NCBI GenBank assembly: GCA_963932465.1
Contig: OZ010799.1
Location: forward strand, 283,288,083-283,352,082
Origin: Maratus speciosus
Lineage: Eukaryota > Arthropoda > Arachnida > Araneae > Salticidae
Reading direction: 5' to 3'
DNA length: 64,000 nucleotides
In this document: positions 23,626 through 34,366 of the stretch, in pieces
How positions within the stretch are numbered: position 1 is the stretch's first letter
Layout: every line of letters starts with the position of its first letter
Position numbers and translations under genes: made by a program
Notes under the pieces: model-generated
What the model was told of the DNA's origin: nothing
What the model saw: the letters and a program-made list of their open reading frames with translations, nothing else
The model's database searches: none

Positions 23626-24281
23626 CTATCCCGTTATATATGTTTGCGTTCGATTTACCCCCCCCCCCCCCCAGCAGTTTCAATTAAAATTCTGTTTAAT
23701 AATTTATTTATTTTAGTGTAATATAGTCAAACAGTGCAGCCACTAAATTAAATTTAACATTTAAAAACTATATCGCTTGTATTATTAGCCCTTCACATTT
23801 AAATTAAATTAGTGTAGTTACTCATTTCTTTAATAAAATAAAATCAGTGATTCAGTCTTCAATTCTACTTTGAGAGTTTCTCACACATACGCTTTAACCT
23901 TGTAGAAAAACCTTACTACTGACTGTTATTAACAAAAGCATTTTAACTTCGGTCACTTCCTTATTTGGGCATGAATATAACTCATCATTTAAAATCACTT
24001 AACATGTAATCTATTCATTACATTTATTTACGCTCTGCACTTTATCATTCAGACTATGTCAATTGTGCATTTTTGTGGCAATGCACGTTGTTAATCTTTG
24101 ACCTAACATCTGTGTTAGAAAAATACATTATCATGCCCGTTTCGCCTAACGATTCGGTCAAGTTTCACCCTCTGTCTTTATCCAGAAACATTTTTATTTT
24201 TACACTTAACCACAGTTGTATCAAAGCACAGATTATATTGCGCCTCTTACGATTCAGGAATTTTAGTAACCCACAAATCTG
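23626..24281. other. Non-coding spacer with poly-C tract
   Basis: A run of 15 C occupies 23658-23672. The rest is AT-rich with no supported gene; the frame at 24073-24309 has no recognisable features. Confidence 0.4.
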
Positions 24282-24480
24282 GCACCCCTACACGATTCAT
24301 ATGTGGTAGAAGCCTACCGTATGTATTTGGCGAATCTATACAAGCCAATGTGTTTCTGTGTCTCTTGTGCATGGCACAAAATACTTGTAGATTGGCGATA
24401 TTGTAGTCCGCCAAGCAAGAAAGTTGTAACTGCATATTCAACTCACTTTTCGCCCTGACGCTGTCTGTGAAAGAGGCACT
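24282..24480 (+). repeat. Dispersed repeat family R2, copy 1
   Basis: Resembles 47660-47870: GGCACCCCT near the start, a region of TTGGCGAAT, a shared ATRCTTGTARATTGGCGAT core and a following CGCCAAG. Similarity is patchy. The 52190 cluster of CGCCAA words, also preceded by GGGGCACC, may be a third relative. Confidence 0.45.
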
Positions 24481-25497
24481 AAGAAGTGTCTTGTTATGCC
24501 TCCCTCCTTGTACCTCTCCCTGCTGCTTTTCATGATGAAATAAAAACTCTTCATATAGCAGATTGGAGTTTTTTTTTTGTTGTTGTTGAACTGGTGGTTA
24601 TTGCTTCTCCTTCCACGTTCAATCACGGCTAAAAGTTAAAATCACTATTACAATTACTAATTCTATATTTTTACATTCTAATTCACCGATGCATTAGTAA
24701 GAACATGATGTAGTCAAACAATTAAGAATGTTAATATTTGGTTTTTAAAAGCATTGTTGGAAAAATTAAGTATGGTAGATAGGGATAAAGACACGCACTT
24801 TCCATAACTGAACACATGATTTTGAATGAATACATTTGTCTAAATTTGCTTGATGGCTGCATTATATTAGAACTTCACTGACTATCACCATCAACCAAGA
24901 TTCTGTCAAATTATAAATCCTCAAGAAATTGCAATTTTTTCAAAACATTGCTCCGCTTGCCCTTGCCCCATTGGTGGGATAAAAGACCGCAGTGAAGGGT
25001 CGAAGCCCCTTTTGCCTGATGGTCCAACTGAAAGTTCTCAGAAATGAAATCGAGGTAAACTAGAGGAAATTTAGAAGCTAAAGGATTTCCGGTCTTCACT
25101 GAATTTTTGAACTTCTAGACATTTGCAGTACTATCATCTCAACAGTCACGTGATTTTTTTTTAAAATAATACATCAAACATGATAAATTAAAATTTACAT
25201 AATTTTCTCTGCACGGAAGGAAAAATAAATTGCACGTTATCAAAATGCGACAGATACAATGTAAGTCTAACTTTCGATTGCTGTTTAACATTGAAAAAAC
25301 GTTGCGTTCAAATTAAATTAGCCGGTATGTGTTTTGTGCCATGCGTGTCTTTGACCACTCCTAATATGGGGAAAGAGAGTTATAAAATGGTTTAACTGCA
25401 CTGTTTCAGGTAAAACATAACTTAGCTTATAATTATTACATTGCTGATTCGACACCATTTCTATAATTATACTTTAGGGTTCTTATACAGTGGTGGG
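24481..25497. other. Non-coding spacer
   Basis: No gene recognised; the short minus-strand frames at 24438-24626 and 24911-25099 lack identifiable motifs. Confidence 0.35.
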
Positions 25498-25957
25498 CAA
25501 AATTGTGGAAAATTTTTGAAATTTTCATGTTTTATAAATTTGTGTGCTTGAAGAATATAATAAAATAAACTTAAATACAAACGTTTATATATCAAATTCA
25601 AGGACATTTAATGCAGAATTTCATAAAAAAAACATAATTATAATACCTGCATTACAAAAAAAGTTACGCTTACAAAAAATAAGATCTATCTTAGATTTCA
25701 TTGTATTTTAAAGTTACACTTACACATTCAATATTTATTAGGATAAACCTTGTTTTCTATTACAGCTTCACAGCATTTTTTCATTGAGAGAACCAGTGTT
25801 TGGAGTTCATCGTCTTAAATCACATGATTCTGAGAATCAATTAGCTTCAATAAGTTGCGTTTTATTAGATGGGCGCAGTTTTAGTTACATAGTACAAGGA
25901 TTTTCAAACTTTGCCACAAATTTTCAATAGGATTCAATCGAAGCGGGTTTCCTGGTC
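25498..25957 (-). mobile_element. 3' part of a Tc1-like element
   Basis: Begins CAGTGGTGGGCAAAATTGTGG after a TA (25496-25497). The next ~70 bp match the outer end of the element ending at 35434, including TTTTCATGTTTTATAAATTT and TATATATCAAATTCAAGGA. Reading leftward from 25957, it holds the C-terminal coding part of a Tc1-like transposase. No other terminus is near, so the element is truncated or split here. Confidence 0.75.
25735..25957 (-). pseudogene. Tc1-like transposase C-terminal fragment
   Basis: On the minus strand, PGNPLRLNPIENLWQSLKI is readable from about 25957 leftward. This matches the conserved segment around the third catalytic residue (Glu of NPIENLW). A stop-containing tail follows with LLKLIDSQNHVI and ELQTLVLSMKKCCEAVI, a standard Tc1 C-terminal helix region. 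The upstream two thirds of the gene are absent here. The fragment at 34367-35085 has precisely those missing parts. Confidence 0.75.
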
Positions 25958-26042
25958 AGGGTAATAATTATCAATACAAAAACCCTTAACGGGTTAAAAG
26001 TTTGACGCAGCACTTTACTTTATGGCTATATGAATCTGAAAT

Positions 26043-26218
26043 ATGGGTCTTAAAAATTCTGATATCAAATTTTAAGTGACGCTGTGCTATTAAAATGAAT
26101 TTATATATATTTAATTTTTCTTTTTTGTTGTATTTATTTTTAATCAGTGATACTTTTTCATTCAAAATATGAGTTTTAAAAGATATGATATCAAAATTAA
26201 AGTGACGCTGTGATCTGA
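26043..26218 (+). repeat. Two-copy direct repeat, ~125-bp spacing
   Basis: A ~50-bp block (ATGGGTCTTAAAAATTCTGA at 26043 and ATGAGTTTTAAAAGATATGA at 26168) continues in both copies to GATATCAAA and AGTGACGCTGTG. Confidence 0.75.
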
Positions 26219-26397
26219 CTTAGATTAGTTAAAAAAATACTTTACACATACTTATGTTTTGTCTTCTGAAATATATTTAGAAATTGAAACATTTTTTTTT
26301 CAATACACTATCAAATATGTCATACATTTTCTCAGCTGATGTTATGTATTAAATGTATTTAATTCCATAAATTTATTTATCTTTTGCGTCACGATAT

Positions 26398-26525
26398 CCA
26401 GAACCATCCGTAAAACTTGTGTAAACGTTTATTTTGCGTCATAGTATCTAAACTAAGTACATAGTATGCAAATAGATAGTGTGATGCAAAGAAAACATTT
26501 ACACAAATTTTACCGATGGTTCTGG
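26398..26525. repeat. 128-bp imperfect palindrome
   Basis: CCAGAACCATCCGTAAAACT at the left is matched, inverted, by the right end TTTACCGATGGTTCTGG. Arms of about 50 bp pair through the GTGTAAA and TTTGCGTCA segments. It directly abuts the hAT transposase fragment and may be a MITE or a remodelled hAT terminus. Confidence 0.8.
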
Positions 26526-26534
26526 TGGTAAAAT

Positions 26535-26990
26535 GGATGGTAAAATGATCATTGCATTCTTTTAACCAAGCATATACAGCATGGTAATTGTGAAAGTACT
26601 TTTGTATTTCAATGACATGTTTTGTAATTGTTTGTGGAGTTATATTGTCACCTAGAAGATTTAACCAATGAGTAGAGCAACCATAAGCTTTATGTTTATC
26701 AGTATCTCTTCATTCTTGCCTCATGTAGTTAAAATAAAATCCTTAAAACCCTGTTTTAAAATACTAGTATAATTTTTGCCAGCAACAAAAATTGTGACAA
26801 AAGGTATTTTTGATGTGATGGTCTTTTTCACTTCAGCACAAATTGGCCATCAATGGTTGAAGTTCACAATAATTTTCAGAAACAGATAGGTGAAATTTGT
26901 GATATTTACTTTTGCTAAGCAACGTAGATTATAGAAAATTGCAGACAATGGATGCACATATTATTAGTGACATTTTAGATACCGTGTCCT
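26535..26990 (-). pseudogene. hAT-family transposase fragment
   Basis: hAT transposases have an RNase H-like DDE domain interrupted by a large helical insertion and a C-terminal dimerisation region. On the minus strand, 26720 to 26545 reads DKHKAYGCSTHWLNLLGDNI followed by TPQTITKHVIEIQKYFHNYH and AWLKECNDHF. The GCSxHxLNLLG followed by HVxEIQKYFRNxH pattern is characteristic of animal hAT proteins. Upstream (26720-26990) shorter segments such as PLMANLC and KNTFCHNFCCW are plausible but broken by stops and shifts. No start, zinc finger or termini are found, so this is an isolated decayed fragment. Assignment rests on the motif as I recall the family; it was not searched. Confidence 0.65.
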
Positions 26991-27477
26991 TGCACCATTA
27001 AAAAAAAAAAAAAAGCTAAACGTAACTAGAGATGAAAAAGCTGTATTTTATTTGGCGATAGATAATATATTTTTTAATTGCCACTTTAAATACTTTAATT
27101 GCCATGCGGCAGGGTTGGCCTTTTATGACTCATTCGAGACAAATTATTAATAATCTAAAATATTTCTATAGCAACAGTAAAAAAGTCTTAAAGTTTCACT
27201 AGATGGGACCCGTCAAAACTTGATGGCACCAAACAAAAAAGTCTAACTCTTTAAAATGTTATTTACTGACATAACAACATCAATAAATCTCTCATTATTT
27301 GGTACTAATTTCATATAAAATACATTCATATCTACTACGATCATAAAATCTTTATTAGAATCGGTAGATAATAAACTATGTAGTGCATACAAATACATTT
27401 TGTGTGCACTAATGTTAGATAATGACGAAAATGAACTGTACAATATATATCGGTATCATGCTGATCGATGGCAAAGC
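26991..27477. other. Non-coding spacer
   Basis: AT-rich; minus-strand frame 27243-27443 has no recognised motif. Confidence 0.35.
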
Positions 27478-27558
27478 ACTTTTAAGTAGGGATGGGCAAT
27501 GTCTAGAATTAAATATCATGATAAATCAGCATCTTTATATCATATTCCGATATATCGA

Positions 27559-28500
27559 TTTAGGAAAGTGCCCCCCGGGCAGGGGGGGAGCAAAGTGGTG
27601 GGAGGAGCACTGGAAGTGCATAAAATGATTAAGCAGTCACAGGTCTTTCCAACGACATGTCACAAAACGGGTGTCGGCAAAATTTAGGAAAGTGCCCCCC
27701 ATGGGGGAAAAGTGGTGAGCGGTGCACAGGAGGGCCATAAAATGATTAAGCGGTCACTGGCCTTTGCAACGATATGTCTTATGAGGGATGATGGCAAAAT
27801 ATACAAAAAGACCTTCCCTCGGGGGGGGGGGAGGGACAAGTGGGGAGAGGGACCCTGATGGTGCATAACATGAATAAGCAGTCACAGGCCTTTCCAATGA
27901 TGTCACATGATGAGTGTCAGCAAAATTTAGAAAAGTGCCCCCCAGGGGTGTCAAAGGGGTGGGCGGGGCACCGGAAGGCCATAAAATGATTAAGCAGTCA
28001 CTGGCCTTTGCAACGATATGTCACATGAGGGGTGACGGTAAAACTTAGAAAAAAGCCCTCCCGCAAGGGGGGGACAAGTGGGGAGAGAAATGCTGAATGT
28101 GCATAACATGAATAAATGGTCACATGATGAGTGTCGGCAAAATTTAGGAAAGTGCCACCTTGGGCGGCAAATTAGTGGGCGGAGCATCGGAAATGCATAA
28201 AATGATCAAGCGGTCACAGGTCTTTGCAAGATACGTGACATAAGGGGGGGGGGGCAAAATTTAGAAAAGGCCCTCCCACGGGGGGGATAGGGACACTGGA
28301 GGGGCATAACATGAATAAGCGGCAACAGGCCATTCCAACGATATGTCACATGAGGGGTCTCGGTAAAATTTAGAAAAGTGCCCCCCAGACGTGGAAGTGG
28401 GGGGTGGTCACCGGAGGTGCATAACATGAATAAGTGGTTACAGGCCTTTCCAATGTTATGCCACATGAGGGGTCTCGGCCAAAGTTAGAAAAGTGGCCCT
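27559..28500 (+). repeat. ~115-bp GC-rich minisatellite, about eight units
   Basis: Unit starts of the form TTTAGAAAAGTGCCCCCC occur near 27559, 27683, 27801, 27926, 28044, 28140, 28258, 28367 and 28482. Each unit continues through a G-run, GTGCATAAAATGATTAAGC, GTCACAGGCCTTTCCAACGA and TGTCACATGAGGGGTGTCGG. The unit is strikingly GC-rich against its surroundings. The Pro-rich minus-strand frames over 27684-28466 are products of this array and not genes. Confidence 0.92.
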
Positions 28501-28825
28501 GAGGACCCAGCTATATAATTATTATTTCATTTGTCTAATTAAATCCACTGTTGCAAATAAAATGTTATATTTCTTTTCTTTATCGTCCTGATTCACACAT
28601 TGTTCCATAACAAAAAGCAAATATTCATCAACATCGCTGAAATCTAAATACCATAATGAAATGAAAGACATGGTGTCTGAAGCATAAAACGCATATGCTC
28701 AGAGATTCAGCTTACACCGTCAATACCATAAATAAATATATATATATATGTATCATCTGATGTCAGTGATCACACAGAAAACTGCATGTACGATACTTAT
28801 CACCCACCAAAACGAATTCACATAC

Positions 28826-29033
28826 CATTAGTATCATGAACATGGAACCCGAGGAGTCGGTATTTAATATCACAATTTAGGCTGCCAGAAGTCGCACCGT
28901 TAATATCAAGAATACTGAAACCGAGGAATTGGTATTTTTAATACCACGGTTTAGACTTGAGAGGAGACACTCCGTTAGTATCATAATAATCGGAACAGAC
29001 GATTCAGTATTTAATACCATGGTTTAGACTGGG
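28826..29033 (+). repeat. ~75-bp degenerate repeat, three units
   Basis: Three successive blocks share the pattern CCGTTAGTATCA, a variable stretch, a GGAAC- or GAAAC-like word, GTATTTAATACC and GGTTTAGACT. They lie in the right half of the 27488-29201 element. Confidence 0.65.
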
Positions 29034-29342
29034 TCGAAGCTGAAGAAGCACTGCTTAATGTTGCGGTTTAATGAAGAACCACGATAATCACGGTTTACAT
29101 CACGATTATGTTATTCATGATATACCGTTTTGTAAGGTTTTTTAATATCGTTATCACAATTACCATTTTATATCAATTTTATCAATATATCGCCCAGCTC
29201 TACTTTTAAGTTATTTGCATTGAAGTACATACAGATTTATACCACAGAAAACAGCGAATGCTTACATGCATAAATATATAAATACACTAATTTTTTTTTT
29301 ATTACACAACATAAATCAAACGTCTTTATATTTATTGATTGG

Positions 29343-29631
29343 CCCAGAAGCAGAATTTTCTGCGTCAGTCTGCAGCAAACAAAAATTTATCTGTGACCCA
29401 ATAAGCCTACTATCATAAGAAAAAACAGAAACACTTAAAGTAAGCAAAATTTCCATTTATAAAGAATATATATAATATAAGGATACAACAAATACCATAA
29501 ATCTACAGACTTAAAGCAAATTTCAGCTATTTTTTAAGCCCAGCATTTATTTTTAAGTTGGTGGATTAATCTGCAAGGTTTAAAATAATCTGCAGCGCCC
29601 GCTTCCGTGCTGCACTGATTCTGCTATTGGG
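29343..29631. mobile_element. Short TIR element with exact 8-bp target duplication
   Basis: TTGATTGG flanks it on both sides (29335-29342 and 29632-29639). Ends are CCCAGAAGCAGAAT and, on the other strand, CCCAATAGCAGAAT (12 of 14). An 8-bp duplication is typical of hAT elements, though the terminal CCCA is unusual for that group. No coding capacity. Confidence 0.7.
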
Positions 29632-29638
29632 TTGATTG

Positions 29639-29639
<1 letters not shown>

Positions 29640-29671
<32 letters not shown>
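29640..29671. repeat. (AT)n microsatellite
   Basis: Uninterrupted AT dinucleotides directly after the preceding element's target duplication. Confidence 0.95.
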
Positions 29672-29673
<2 letters not shown>

Positions 29674-29689
29674 AACCCTCCGAGCATCT

Positions 29690-29900
29690 TGAAGGCGTTC
29701 CGGCATTTTCATAAAAATGCTTATAAAAATAATTTTAATTAAAATTTTCTTTTCCTGTTTGTTTCTAAAATACACTTCATGCTCCTTTATTTGATAGACA
29801 TCTTGAAATACAATTCTGCTGAAAATATTTTTGTCTACAACAGATTAAAGTTGTTTTTGGGAAACTGAAAAATATGCTCAAGCCGCTCAGAGAGTTAAAA
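29690..29900 (+). repeat. Dispersed repeat family R3, copy 1
   Basis: Parallel to 46185-46385. Both share TTTTCTTTTCCTGTTTGTT-like sequence, AAAATACACTTCAT, CTTGAAATACAATT or CTTAAAATACAATT, and GGGAAACTG or GAGGAAACGG before a final CGCTCAGAG or CACTTAGAG. Confidence 0.7.
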
Positions 29901-29919
29901 TATTTCTTAATTTATTTCT

Positions 29920-30095
29920 GAGTAATATTGTACTGAGTACTGTTTCGGTCAGGTGTCATAAACTCTGCAAATACCGAATTAAAAAAAAAAAAAAAAAAAA
30001 AAAAACACATAAATATGCGAATAAAATATAATAAAAATATGCGAGTGCACACATAAGTGCACTCGCATATTAAAGTATAAATTTTTTAAATATAA
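29920..30095 (+). repeat. Direct repeat D1, copy 1, with hairpin
   Basis: Repeats at 30295-30445. Landmarks are TCGGYCAG.TGTCAT, CTCTGCAAATAC, an A-run (25 A at 29981-30005 here) and a hairpin with 15-bp arms AATATGCGAGTGCAC (30036-30050 and, inverted, 30057-30071). Confidence 0.8.
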
Positions 30096-30097
30096 AT

Positions 30098-30220
30098 CAG
30101 TGTTGATTTCAGGGGGTGACCCGGGGGGGGGGACACCCCCCAGAAGATTTGAGATTTTGTGTTTTCAATGGTCAAAAAAGTGCAATCCCTCCTGGAGAAA
30201 AGTGTCTGAATTCAACACTG
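30098..30220. mobile_element. 123-bp hAT-like MITE
   Basis: CAGTGTTGA begins the left end and TCAACACTG ends the right. Flanks are ATATAAAT (30090-30097) and ATATAAAC (30221-30228), a 7-of-8 target duplication. The centre is a GC-rich run around GGGGGTGACCCGGGG. The other copy of the surrounding repeat lacks this insertion. Confidence 0.75.
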
Positions 30221-30294
30221 ATATAAACAATGATTAAAGAGATGACCTGTAATATGCAAAATGCTTAAAAACAAACAGTGCCGATTCATTTTCT

Positions 30295-30445
30295 TGTTTA
30301 TACAGTACATAGTGTTTAGTTTTGCTACTTTTTCGGCCAGATGTCATGCACTCTGCAAATACACAATTAAAAAAAAAAAAATCACTGGTGCACACATATG
30401 TGCACTCGCATATTAATGTATACATTTTAAAAATATAAACAATCA
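30295..30445 (+). repeat. Direct repeat D1, copy 2
   Basis: Second copy of 29920-30095, with a shorter A-run and the hairpin reduced to GTGCAC-ACATAT-GTGCAC. It also serves as the empty-site control for the MITE at 30098-30220, because ATATAAAC continues uninterrupted here. Confidence 0.75.
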
Positions 30446-30937
30446 GTCAAGAAACAGTACAAAGTCTCTTAATTTTTAATCTGCATTACAACAATTCTTT
30501 AATTATGTTAGCTTACTTATCATAGAGTACTTTTTTAAATACACGACTTGATTAAAATATTTTGCATTACAGTTTAATTGCTTTAAACCTACAAACTGGT
30601 TAATTTATTTAATAGAAAACTTACCAATTGCTGAATAATGATCACCATCTTGCTGGGAAAAAAATAGTGTAACCAGTTTTGTGCTTCACACACTAATTGA
30701 GGAAGCATGTAAAACAATTTACTACACTAACTGAAAGATATCTGCATTAGAGTCCTGCATCAGGTCGGGTTACTTGCTTTTACCCGAACCGACTCTTGGT
30801 TTGGATCGGATCAATAGTAGATTTTTTGCTGCAGACCGGGTTCACTTTCATTGTTTCGGTTTGGGTTTTGACTCTAATTGGTCGACCTGAATTTCAAATG
30901 ATATCCTAAGTATTTTTTCAGGTTGAAGGTCTATGTA
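30446..30937. other. Non-coding spacer
   Basis: AT-rich. Near 30749 a GC-richer segment with GAGTCCTGCATCAGGTCGGG resembles a transposon terminus, but no partner end was found. Confidence 0.35.
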
Positions 30938-31327
30938 CAGGGGTCGGGAATTTCTAGAAAATCTTACCAGCCAAGGATTTATTTCACAAGCCAGTAAAAT
31001 GCAATCTACAGTTGAAAATTTTTATGACAAAATTACGCAACTCAAAAATAGTTGGTTACTATTACTATAATGCATTTTCATATTTTTCTTCCCTATAAAT
31101 TAAAAAAAAAAATAAACAAGAGATGAAAGTTTAATACAAAATAGAACTTAGTACCATGTTTACATCGCAATAATTAGGAAAGTTGAAAAATATAGCTAAC
31201 TAATAAAAAAAAGTTTTCGGCATATCTCTATAGTTTGCAGTTTTCAAAAACTACCTAAAAATTCACTCGCCCTCTTAGAAAATTCACTCGCCAATGGCGA
31301 GTAAAATGATGCATTTCCCTACCCCTG
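30938..31327. mobile_element. 390-bp hAT MITE with exact 8-bp target duplication
   Basis: TCTATGTA is directly repeated at 30930-30937 and 31328-31335. Ends are CAGGGGTCGGGAA and, on the other strand, CAGGGGTAGGGAA, classic hAT termini. The right subterminal part repeats ATTCACTCGCC and GGCGAGTAAAATG. No transposase. Confidence 0.92.
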
Positions 31328-31669
31328 TCTATGTACAATAAGACCTCCATAAAGGCTTTTCTTTCAAAAGGCAGACATTTCTATTTAGCAAACACTTTTT
31401 AATTCCTAAACTTTATATATTTGAACTTTTATATAAGTCTGAATAACAAGCACCTCTCAATTTAAACACATGTAACATGTGTACATAAACTATCAAAAAT
31501 ATGATACATGTGGTTTTTGTGTGTATCAAAAACAAAATATTGATAATATTTTTCATATTTTGAAAATTATTTTTGCAGGTTCGGGTCGTGTTGACTTAAA
31601 ATCAGACATGGTACAGGCTCAGCAAAAAAAAAAAGCTGACTTTCACAGCCTCACAGACTTTTTACGAAA

Positions 31670-32095
31670 TTCGTAATTTTCCGTAACATTTTGAGGAAAT
31701 TTTCACTTTATTCTGCGATCCCTTGACAAAATTAGTCTTTTTCTGCGACCATTTGACGAATCTTACCACAGGAATCTTATTAATGAATGAATTTTGTCTA
31801 TAATCACTGTAGATTATAAATGTATGTAGAGAAATTTCTAAATCGCTCATGTGAAGGATAAAATTCACAAGTTGGTTACAAGAAATTCTTCAGTTAGTCA
31901 TGAAGAAAAAAAAATCGATTAGTTTGCCCATCTACTGCTTAAAAAATCACAAAATTCATCAATCAGTCGCAGATGAAAAAGAAAAATCGACAGTCGGTTG
32001 TTAGGGGAAAAATCATAAAATTTGTCAAGTGGTCACATAAAAAACACACAAAAATTGCCAATCGGTAGGAGAAAACATACGATTCATTCATAATT
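31670..32095 (-). repeat. Degenerate ~33-bp tandem repeats, block 2
   Basis: The unit seen at 11041-13270 (TTTCGTCAAA, gap, CGCAGAAAAA) appears here mostly on the opposite strand, as TTTTCTGCGATCCCTTGAC, then CTGCGACCATTTGACGAA, and further right as looser GTCGCAGATGAAAAA-like units. The minus-strand frame at 31662-31868 is derived from it. Confidence 0.55.
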
Positions 32096-34311
32096 AATAT
32101 CCATTATGAGGCTTTTAGGTTAAGAAGGAATGATTTTTTTTTATTTTTCAGAACTGAATGGCTGAAATTTCAGAACAGAATCACCCCTTGCTCTTGAAAA
32201 TAAAAGTGATGTTCTCAGAAAATCATTGGCAAAAAAATAATTCCCCCCCCCCCCCCCCCCGAAATCATGCCATGTTGGACAGCGCTGATAAAATACATTA
32301 AATGTTTTCCCACCAACCAAAACACTGATAATTTTATTGTCAGTGTATGTGAATGAATTCTTACTTTGGAAAAAAGCTTTTTAAAATAGGATTACACATA
32401 TTATGTATTTTGAAATTTATTCATTCTGACTTTTTGGGAATTAATCGTGAACTTTTCCTTTGATTTAGTAATCTTAATGGTCTTCAGATTTTCAAGTGGA
32501 AGCTGTTTAGAAATCTATTGGTATGTATCATATGATAGGGCATAGAGAATGTAACTTTGGTGGTTTTTAACACAAATCGCAACCGTCTGTCAACAAACAT
32601 TGAAAAAACAATGATAACTTAGTTTAAAATATTTTTTGAGTTATGGGGATCCCACAATAAACTATTTAATTAATTTGTAATTCTGACTTTGAATTTTAAA
32701 TTTACTTTAGTGAAAGCATTGAAAAATCCATTTATTTGTTCCCATCAGAAACATTGTAATCTTTTCTAGCTAAATAGTTTTAAGTTTTTTTAGTACCTTT
32801 TTTCGCGAAAAATCAATCGGCAAAATTAAGGACTTCATTTTGTTTAAATTTGTTAATATTTAAAGATATTTTAGTTAAAACATTGTGATTAAACATTCAT
32901 TGTAAGATATCTGCTTTGAAAATTTATATTTGTCTCAGCCTTTCCAAGTATTAAAATTTTCAGGCTTAATTTAACATATATTTTTTTATTAATGATTCAA
33001 TTGTTAAAATTATCATTTTAGTTGCATTTTCTAAAGAGTCAAGAACATATTTTTTGTTACTCGATATGTATTAAAACAAAAGTTTAAGTTACTGCTGGAT
33101 ATTAAAACATTCCTATCGTAATCGATATGTAAACAAAAGTTTTCAGAAATTTCTGTTGCCCTTTTCAGAAGAAGCTATTCAACTATGAAGCCATAAGGTA
33201 TTGTAAAAATAATTATTGATGCTGGATATTAAAACATTAATAGATATTTCAAGAGAAAATAAAAGGTTCGTAATATCTACAAAACGATAGCGTGGTTAGG
33301 TTAAATCGGCAGAAAATAAAAAAGAACACATTAAATCTAAGTAAATCAAAAGAAAAGTTAAAAATGGAATCGTAAATCAGATTAAAAAAACAAACAATAA
33401 ATTAACAAAATACCTAATAAAGTGTAATCCAATAATTATGCAAAGCAATGAGAAATAACAATGGTTGAGTTGAGTCACAAGTCGAAAACCTCGAACCACG
33501 ATCATAAACAAAAAATTAAAAATATTTTTTTTTTTGAAAATTGAAAAAGAATGATAAATAACAATTATATTGAATACCTATAATTAAAAAAAATTTCCCC
33601 CTTTTTTAAAAATGTATCTAAATATTTTTTCGACAAAAAGCAGTAATATGGAATAATAATTTCTTCATAACAAAAGAGAAAGATAATATCAATCGAAATT
33701 TCATTTAATATATTTAACATTTTAAAACACATAATAATTAACATTTAAAATTTTAATACTTAAAAAAAAAAGATTTACTGCCTACATTCAGATTGTTAAC
33801 TCAACTTAGAATACCTAAAATGACTTTGCAAATCTTCTGATTTTATACCCACAGCAGATGGATTAAGACTCCTCCTACATACGAAGTGACGTCAAACCTA
33901 TTCACCAATCACAGACGAGAAAAGTAAAAAAAGCGATTTTTTAAAATAACGATTTTTAAAATAAAACGAGTTTTCCCAGAAAAAAGAAAAATGTTATTCA
34001 CCTCGTATTAATCAGATTTATATTATATATCAATTTGAAAAAAATCGTTAGAACCGTTTTCGAGATTTTCAAATTAGGAACTTCCTCGATAATCATACCA
34101 ACGTTTTCACTTTAAAAATGGCTATTTAGATCTCAAAATATACTGCACGTAGAAATGTAAAAATTTCAGTATACGATTAGACTGCAGATATAAGACTGTT
34201 CTAGAAAATTCAGAACAATAGGACCTATATCTGCTGAGTTATTAAAAGGCGGCTTTTCGCGTTTTCTTTGATGTCGAGTTAGCTGTATATATGAGTTCCG
34301 CCATCTACGAA
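32096..34311. other. Long AT-rich non-coding stretch with poly-C
   Basis: A run of 18 C occupies 32243-32260. CTGGATATTAAAACATT occurs twice near 33095 and 33215. No gene is recognisable. Confidence 0.4.
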
Positions 34312-34363
34312 TTCTACGATACGATACGATACGATTTTAACGATACGATACGATACGATTTTA
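34312..34363 (+). repeat. (ACGAT)n microsatellite, two blocks
   Basis: Pentamer ACGAT repeats in two runs separated by TTTA; this lies just outside the truncated edge of the adjacent Tc1-like fragment. Confidence 0.95.
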
Positions 34364-34366
34364 GGC

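Larger units (their letters stand above)
27488..29201. mobile_element. Non-autonomous DNA element carrying a GC-rich minisatellite
   Basis: ACTTTTAAGT (10 bp) lies directly on both sides, at 27478-27487 and 29202-29211. The ends are AGGGATGGGCAAT and, on the other strand, AGAGCTGGGCGAT, short inverted repeats with 10 of 13 matches. Inside are a ~115-bp GC-rich minisatellite (27559-28500) and a ~75-bp repeat (28826-29033). No transposase is visible. The 10-bp duplication would fit a Mutator-like element, but the superfamily is not settled. Confidence 0.65.

Noticed and set aside
27684..28466. Series of Pro/His-rich open frames on the minus strand
   Set aside because: They are translations of the GC-rich ~115-bp minisatellite; frame and length simply follow the repeat.
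30749..31600. Possible transposon starting GAGTCCTGCATCAGGTCGGG
   Set aside because: A related GGTTCGGGTCGTG occurs near 31580 but in the same orientation, so no inverted partner end supports an element.
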